Shown in pieces: positions 61,638 through 64,000 of a stretch of DNA of 64,000 nucleotides. The DNA lies in the NCBI RefSeq assembly GCF_020026915.1, contig NZ_JAINUY010000005.1, forward strand, positions 124,001 to 188,000. The letters run 5' to 3'. The position numbers and the translations under genes were made by a program. Position 1 is the first letter of the stretch. Each line of letters begins with the position of its first letter. The notes under the pieces were generated by a model, which saw only the letters and a program-made list of their open reading frames with translations, made no database searches and was not told the origin of the DNA. Source of the stretch: Flavobacterium potami. GTDB taxonomy: Bacteria > Bacteroidota > Bacteroidia > Flavobacteriales > Flavobacteriaceae.

Positions 61638-62048
61638 TTAGAATGCTATATCTGCCAAAGAATTACTTTCTAATATTTTAAGTGTATTATCACGAACTTC
61701 TGTCATTAAACGTCTTGCAGCGCAGGTAGTTTCATCATCACAATCATCGCATCTTTCGTAGAAATTATGACTCGCACAAGGCAACAATGCGATTGGACCT
61801 TCTAGAATTCGGTAGACTTTCGCCATACTAATATCTTTCGGATCTTTTATTAGATAATAACCGCCTCCTTTTCCTTTTTTGGCTCCAAGAAAACCTGAGT
61901 TTCTAAGCAATAACAAAATACTTTCCAGAAATTTGATTGAAATATGTTCACTTTTCGCAATTTCAGCTATTTGTACCGGTTCATTATTCTCACGTCTGGC
62001 TAAATAAGTTAAAGCTTTAATTCCGTATTTTGTTTTCTTTGAAAGCAC
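61638..62048 (-). CDS. Rrf2-family transcriptional regulator
   Basis: A 136-residue winged-helix regulator: MLSKKTKYGIKALTYLAR at the start (GTG start codon), a helix-turn-helix around residues 25-50, and a cysteine loop C-x8-C-x2-C-x5-C (CASHNFYERCDDCDDETTCAARR) that could hold an Fe-S cluster as in IscR/NsrR. Located between the sulfur genes, it may regulate sulfate assimilation or cysteine supply like CymR/IscR relatives. This role is inferred from position. The palindrome ATATTTCGAAATAT is a candidate site. Confidence 0.9.
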   Translation of the reverse strand: MLSKKTKYGIKALTYLARRENNEPVQIAEIAKSEHISIKFLESILLLLRNSGFLGAKKGKGGGYYLIKDPKDISMAKVYRILEGPIALLPCASHNFYERCDDCDDETTCAARRLMTEVRDNTLKILESNSLADIAF

Positions 62049-62109
62049 TCATGTAAATTTTAGATTGCAGAATTTAACTCACAGCAAACTCTTGCAAATT
62101 ATTGAATAA

Positions 62110-62117
62110 CAAAAGTA
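62110..62117 (-). promoter_or_regulatory. -7 box (TACTTTTG) for rrf2
   Basis: The minus strand reads TACTTTTG; a TTTG lies 21 nt further upstream (plus 62139-62142). Confidence 0.6.
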
Positions 62118-62169
62118 TGCTTTTTGTTTGAACTATCACAAAGAATAAAGTTAAATTCTACTAAATCTA

Positions 62170-62676
62170 TCAGATTACTTCCTTTTCTCCGATTAAATCT
62201 AAAGAATAAAAAATTTCCATGTCTTGTTCTAAATCTTTTTTCTCCACAACGTAGGTTTTAGAAAAGGAATCATGCCAAAATCTTGCTGATTTACTTAAAA
62301 ATGAGAATGCTTCAAATGGAATGAGACGACATAAAGTTCGAAGGCAAATAATTTTAAAACTAGGTTTTATACCATTTTCATCTACCACAATACTCCCCGT
62401 AATAATTTTACCAATTGTCCTTCCAAAAAGACTTTCAAAAAACAAATAATAAATCACTGCAAAAGAAAGATATGTCCCTACCGCTCCCATACTAATTATG
62501 ATTTCTACCCAAACACTATAAATATCCCATTGGAATACATTTCCTGTAATTACAACTAGAAGAGTAAAAACAAAAATACTTACTGAAATAAAAACAAAAT
62601 CAATAATACCGTTAAAAAAACGATCACGATCAGAAGTTAATAATTTCTTTTCCAGTACATATGTAGAATCAGCCAT
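62170..62676 (-). CDS. RDD family membrane protein
   Basis: A 168-residue protein with three hydrophobic helices and an RDD-like core: DRFFNGIIDFVFISVSIFVF and YYLFFESLFGRTIGKIITGSIV. RDD proteins are small inner-membrane proteins of unclear role, sometimes linked to cation exchange. Promoter match 34-41 bp upstream. No operon partner is evident. Confidence 0.85.
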   Translation of the reverse strand: MADSTYVLEKKLLTSDRDRFFNGIIDFVFISVSIFVFTLLVVITGNVFQWDIYSVWVEIIISMGAVGTYLSFAVIYYLFFESLFGRTIGKIITGSIVVDENGIKPSFKIICLRTLCRLIPFEAFSFLSKSARFWHDSFSKTYVVEKKDLEQDMEIFYSLDLIGEKEVI

Positions 62677-62709
62677 TTTTCGTTTTGATTATTTGATATT
62701 CAAGATTCA

Positions 62710-62717
62710 CAAAAATA
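62710..62717 (-). promoter_or_regulatory. -7 box (TATTTTTG) for the RDD gene
   Basis: The minus strand reads TATTTTTG, 34 bp upstream of the start. Confidence 0.5.
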
Positions 62718-62735
62718 TATCTTTTACTGAATTAA

Positions 62736-63248
62736 TTACAAAAAATTACTACAAATTAAAGATGCATTTTCTTTTTCTTGATATAAAAGATGATCCTGAT
62801 TTCCAATAATCCGATTTGAAATTTTTAAATCTAAAAACCAATTATCATCTGGTGCATTTAAATCTTTATCCCCAAAATAAAGCTTGATTTTGCAAGCGGG
62901 AGCTTCAGTTTCAAAACGCAGTCTTGTCGAAGAAACAGCTACCAATTCTGTCACTTTTAAACCTCTTAAAGAAGTTTTCCAAGCAATTGTTCCGCCAATA
63001 CTGAAACCTAAAATTGTAACATTATCCTTTTCTGAATTCAATAAATTAATTACTGCTTTTTCAATTCCCCCATTCAAAAATTGATTATGAATTTCCTTTT
63101 CATTAATTAATGAATCGATATGAGCTAGTTTTAAAACATCATAATATTGAACATCAAATTTCGATTCTAAAATTTCGATGTAATTCTGAATCCATTCCGG
63201 ATTGCCTCCAAATAAATCTGACAACAAAAGCAATCTTGGTTTTTTCAT
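62736..63248 (-). CDS. Small alpha/beta-hydrolase-like protein
   Basis: A 170-residue protein resembling an alpha/beta hydrolase: nucleophile elbow ILGFSIGGTIAWK (GxSxG, about residue 77), preceded by RLLLLSDLFGG. It is short for the fold and the acid/His region is only partly visible (IIGNQDHLLYQ near the end). I use ATG 63248; an upstream ATG (63257) overlaps the -7 box TAGTTTTG (plus 63255-63262). Substrate unknown. Confidence 0.75.
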   Translation of the reverse strand: MKKPRLLLLSDLFGGNPEWIQNYIEILESKFDVQYYDVLKLAHIDSLINEKEIHNQFLNGGIEKAVINLLNSEKDNVTILGFSIGGTIAWKTSLRGLKVTELVAVSSTRLRFETEAPACKIKLYFGDKDLNAPDDNWFLDLKISNRIIGNQDHLLYQEKENASLICSNFL

Positions 63249-63254
63249 ATTTTG

Positions 63255-63262
63255 CAAAACTA
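63255..63262 (-). promoter_or_regulatory. -7 box (TAGTTTTG) for the hydrolase gene
   Basis: The minus strand reads TAGTTTTG, 7-14 bp upstream of ATG 63248. If used, the transcript is almost leaderless. Confidence 0.5.
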
Positions 63263-63271
63263 AAATTAAAA

Positions 63272-63302
63272 AAGGGCTATTTTTTTAAAAAAAATAGCCC
63301 TT
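63272..63302 (-). terminator. Terminator of the sulfhydrylase gene
   Basis: Arms AAGGGCTATTTTTT (63272-63285) and AAAAAATAGCCCTT (63289-63302), followed on the minus strand by T7. Confidence 0.85.
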
Positions 63303-63323
63303 CAAAAGTATTATATTTTATGT

Positions 63324-64000
63324 TTAAGCCAAAGCTTGTTTTAAATCTGCAATTACATCTTCAACAGTTTCTAAACCAACAGAAACACGAACCAAACCTT
63401 GCGTGATTCCTACTGCTAATTGATCTTCTTCAGATAATTTGCTGTGTGTTGTTGATGCTGGATGCGTAACAATCGTTTTTACATCGCCAATATTTGCCGA
63501 AAGTGAACAAAGTTTAATCTTGTCTAGGAATTTTCTACCCGCTTCAAGACCTCCTTTAATCTCGATCGCAATAATGTTACCACCTAAACGCATTTGTTTT
63601 TTGGCGATTTCATATTTTGGATGCGATTTCAAGAATGGGTATTTAACACTTTGTACATTCGGATGACTTTCTAAAAATTCAGCAACTTTTAAAGCATTTT
63701 CACAATGTTTGTCTACACGAACCGCCAAAGTTTCTAAACTTTTTGATAAAACCCAAGCGTTAAACGGTGACATTGCTGGCCCTGTATTTCTTGAAAACAA
63801 ATATATTTTACGAATCAATTCTGCTTCTCCAACTGCAACTCCACCTAGCACACGACCTTGTCCGTCCATTAATTTTGTTGCTGAATGAACAACGATATGA
63901 GCTCCATATTTAATAGGCTGTTGAATATATGGTGTTGCAAAACAGTTATCAATGATTAAAATTAGATTGTGTTTTTTTGCAATTTGACCCAACAATTCTA
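63324..64000 (-). CDS. metZ: O-succinylhomoserine sulfhydrylase / cystathionine gamma-synthase type enzyme (5' partial)
   Basis: About 225 C-terminal residues of a Cys/Met-metabolism PLP enzyme; the gene runs off the right edge. The PLP lysine lies in VHSATKLMDGQGRVLGG. The C-terminal domain contains HPASTTHSKL and VRVSVGLETVEDVIADL, typical of the family. The GQG after the lysine fits the sulfhydrylase MetZ better than CGS, but without the N-terminal half the choice is tentative. It probably fixes sulfide into homocysteine, linking the cys cluster with metH. Confidence 0.85.
   Translation of the reverse strand, partial: ELLGQIAKKHNLILIIDNCFATPYIQQPIKYGAHIVVHSATKLMDGQGRVLGGVAVGEAELIRKIYLFSRNTGPAMSPFNAWVLSKSLETLAVRVDKHCENALKVAEFLESHPNVQSVKYPFLKSHPKYEIAKKQMRLGGNIIAIEIKGGLEAGRKFLDKIKLCSLSANIGDVKTIVTHPASTTHSKLSEEDQLAVGITQGLVRVSVGLETVEDVIADLKQALA

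Overview
The window is chromosomal DNA from a Bacteroidota bacterium, almost certainly a Flavobacterium or close relative. The gliding-motility genes gldA, gldD and gldE point to this. So do the ssb-gldE-gldD gene order, a TonB-dependent receptor, a DUF3078 protein and paired M16 peptidases. Starts generally lack Shine-Dalgarno sequences, and many genes have a TAnnTTTG element (the Bacteroidetes -7 box) a short distance upstream. Base composition is AT-rich throughout. I see no rRNA, tRNA, prophage, insertion sequence, CRISPR array or integrase, so this is core chromosome rather than an accessory island.

Layout. 1-6.2 kb: end of an AhpD-like gene, an AraC regulator, a glycosyltransferase, a MiaE-type tRNA hydroxylase and a large AsmA-like protein. 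6.4-7.2 kb: ribosomal proteins L27 and L21. 7.4-10.9 kb: a catalytic/non-catalytic M16 peptidase pair. 11-16 kb: a DMT transporter, an HMA-domain lipoprotein and the mutY-ssb-gldE-gldD operon. 16-18.3 kb: an HU protein, a 30-residue very basic protein and RNase G. 18.4-26.7 kb: alpha-2-macroglobulin lipoprotein plus PBP1C. 26.9-32 kb: tadA, two tandem TonB-C paralogues, dxs and a DUF3078 protein. 32-37.5 kb: dGTPase, the pflB-pflA pair and an outer-membrane barrel. 37.6-44.7 kb: gldA, a TonB-dependent receptor, a PLP decarboxylase, a dicarboxylate symporter and a methyltransferase.

The right third is sulfur and one-carbon metabolism. A split methionine synthase with metF (44.8-50.35 kb) lies behind a well-formed SAM-I (S-box) riboswitch at about 50.63-50.76 kb. 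After a TfoX-like gene and an orphan antitoxin-like gene comes an assimilatory sulfate cluster on the minus strand (51.5-60.45 kb): TauE/SafE permease, cysH (APS-reductase type by its cysteines), cysD, cysN, a siroheme sulfite reductase with a C-terminal HEPN-like domain, cobA, a Met8-type siroheme enzyme and a ferredoxin-NADP reductase. A second TauE/SafE gene, an Rrf2 regulator and the end of an O-succinylhomoserine sulfhydrylase-type gene follow. Together these cover sulfate uptake, reduction to sulfide, siroheme supply, sulfide incorporation and methylation to methionine.

The most unusual feature is not a gene. Nearly every longer intergenic gap holds arrays of a constant 4-6 nt core followed by a variable triplet. 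The cores differ between gaps (CTAAG, CAAC, ACTG, GAAA, CATAG, GCAGAT, ATATAA), but the core-plus-three layout recurs, giving periods of 7, 8 or 9 nt. The arrays often appear as inverted pairs able to form long hairpins. The window also holds perfect long inverted repeats of REP type. These arrays are the best candidate here for something undescribed.
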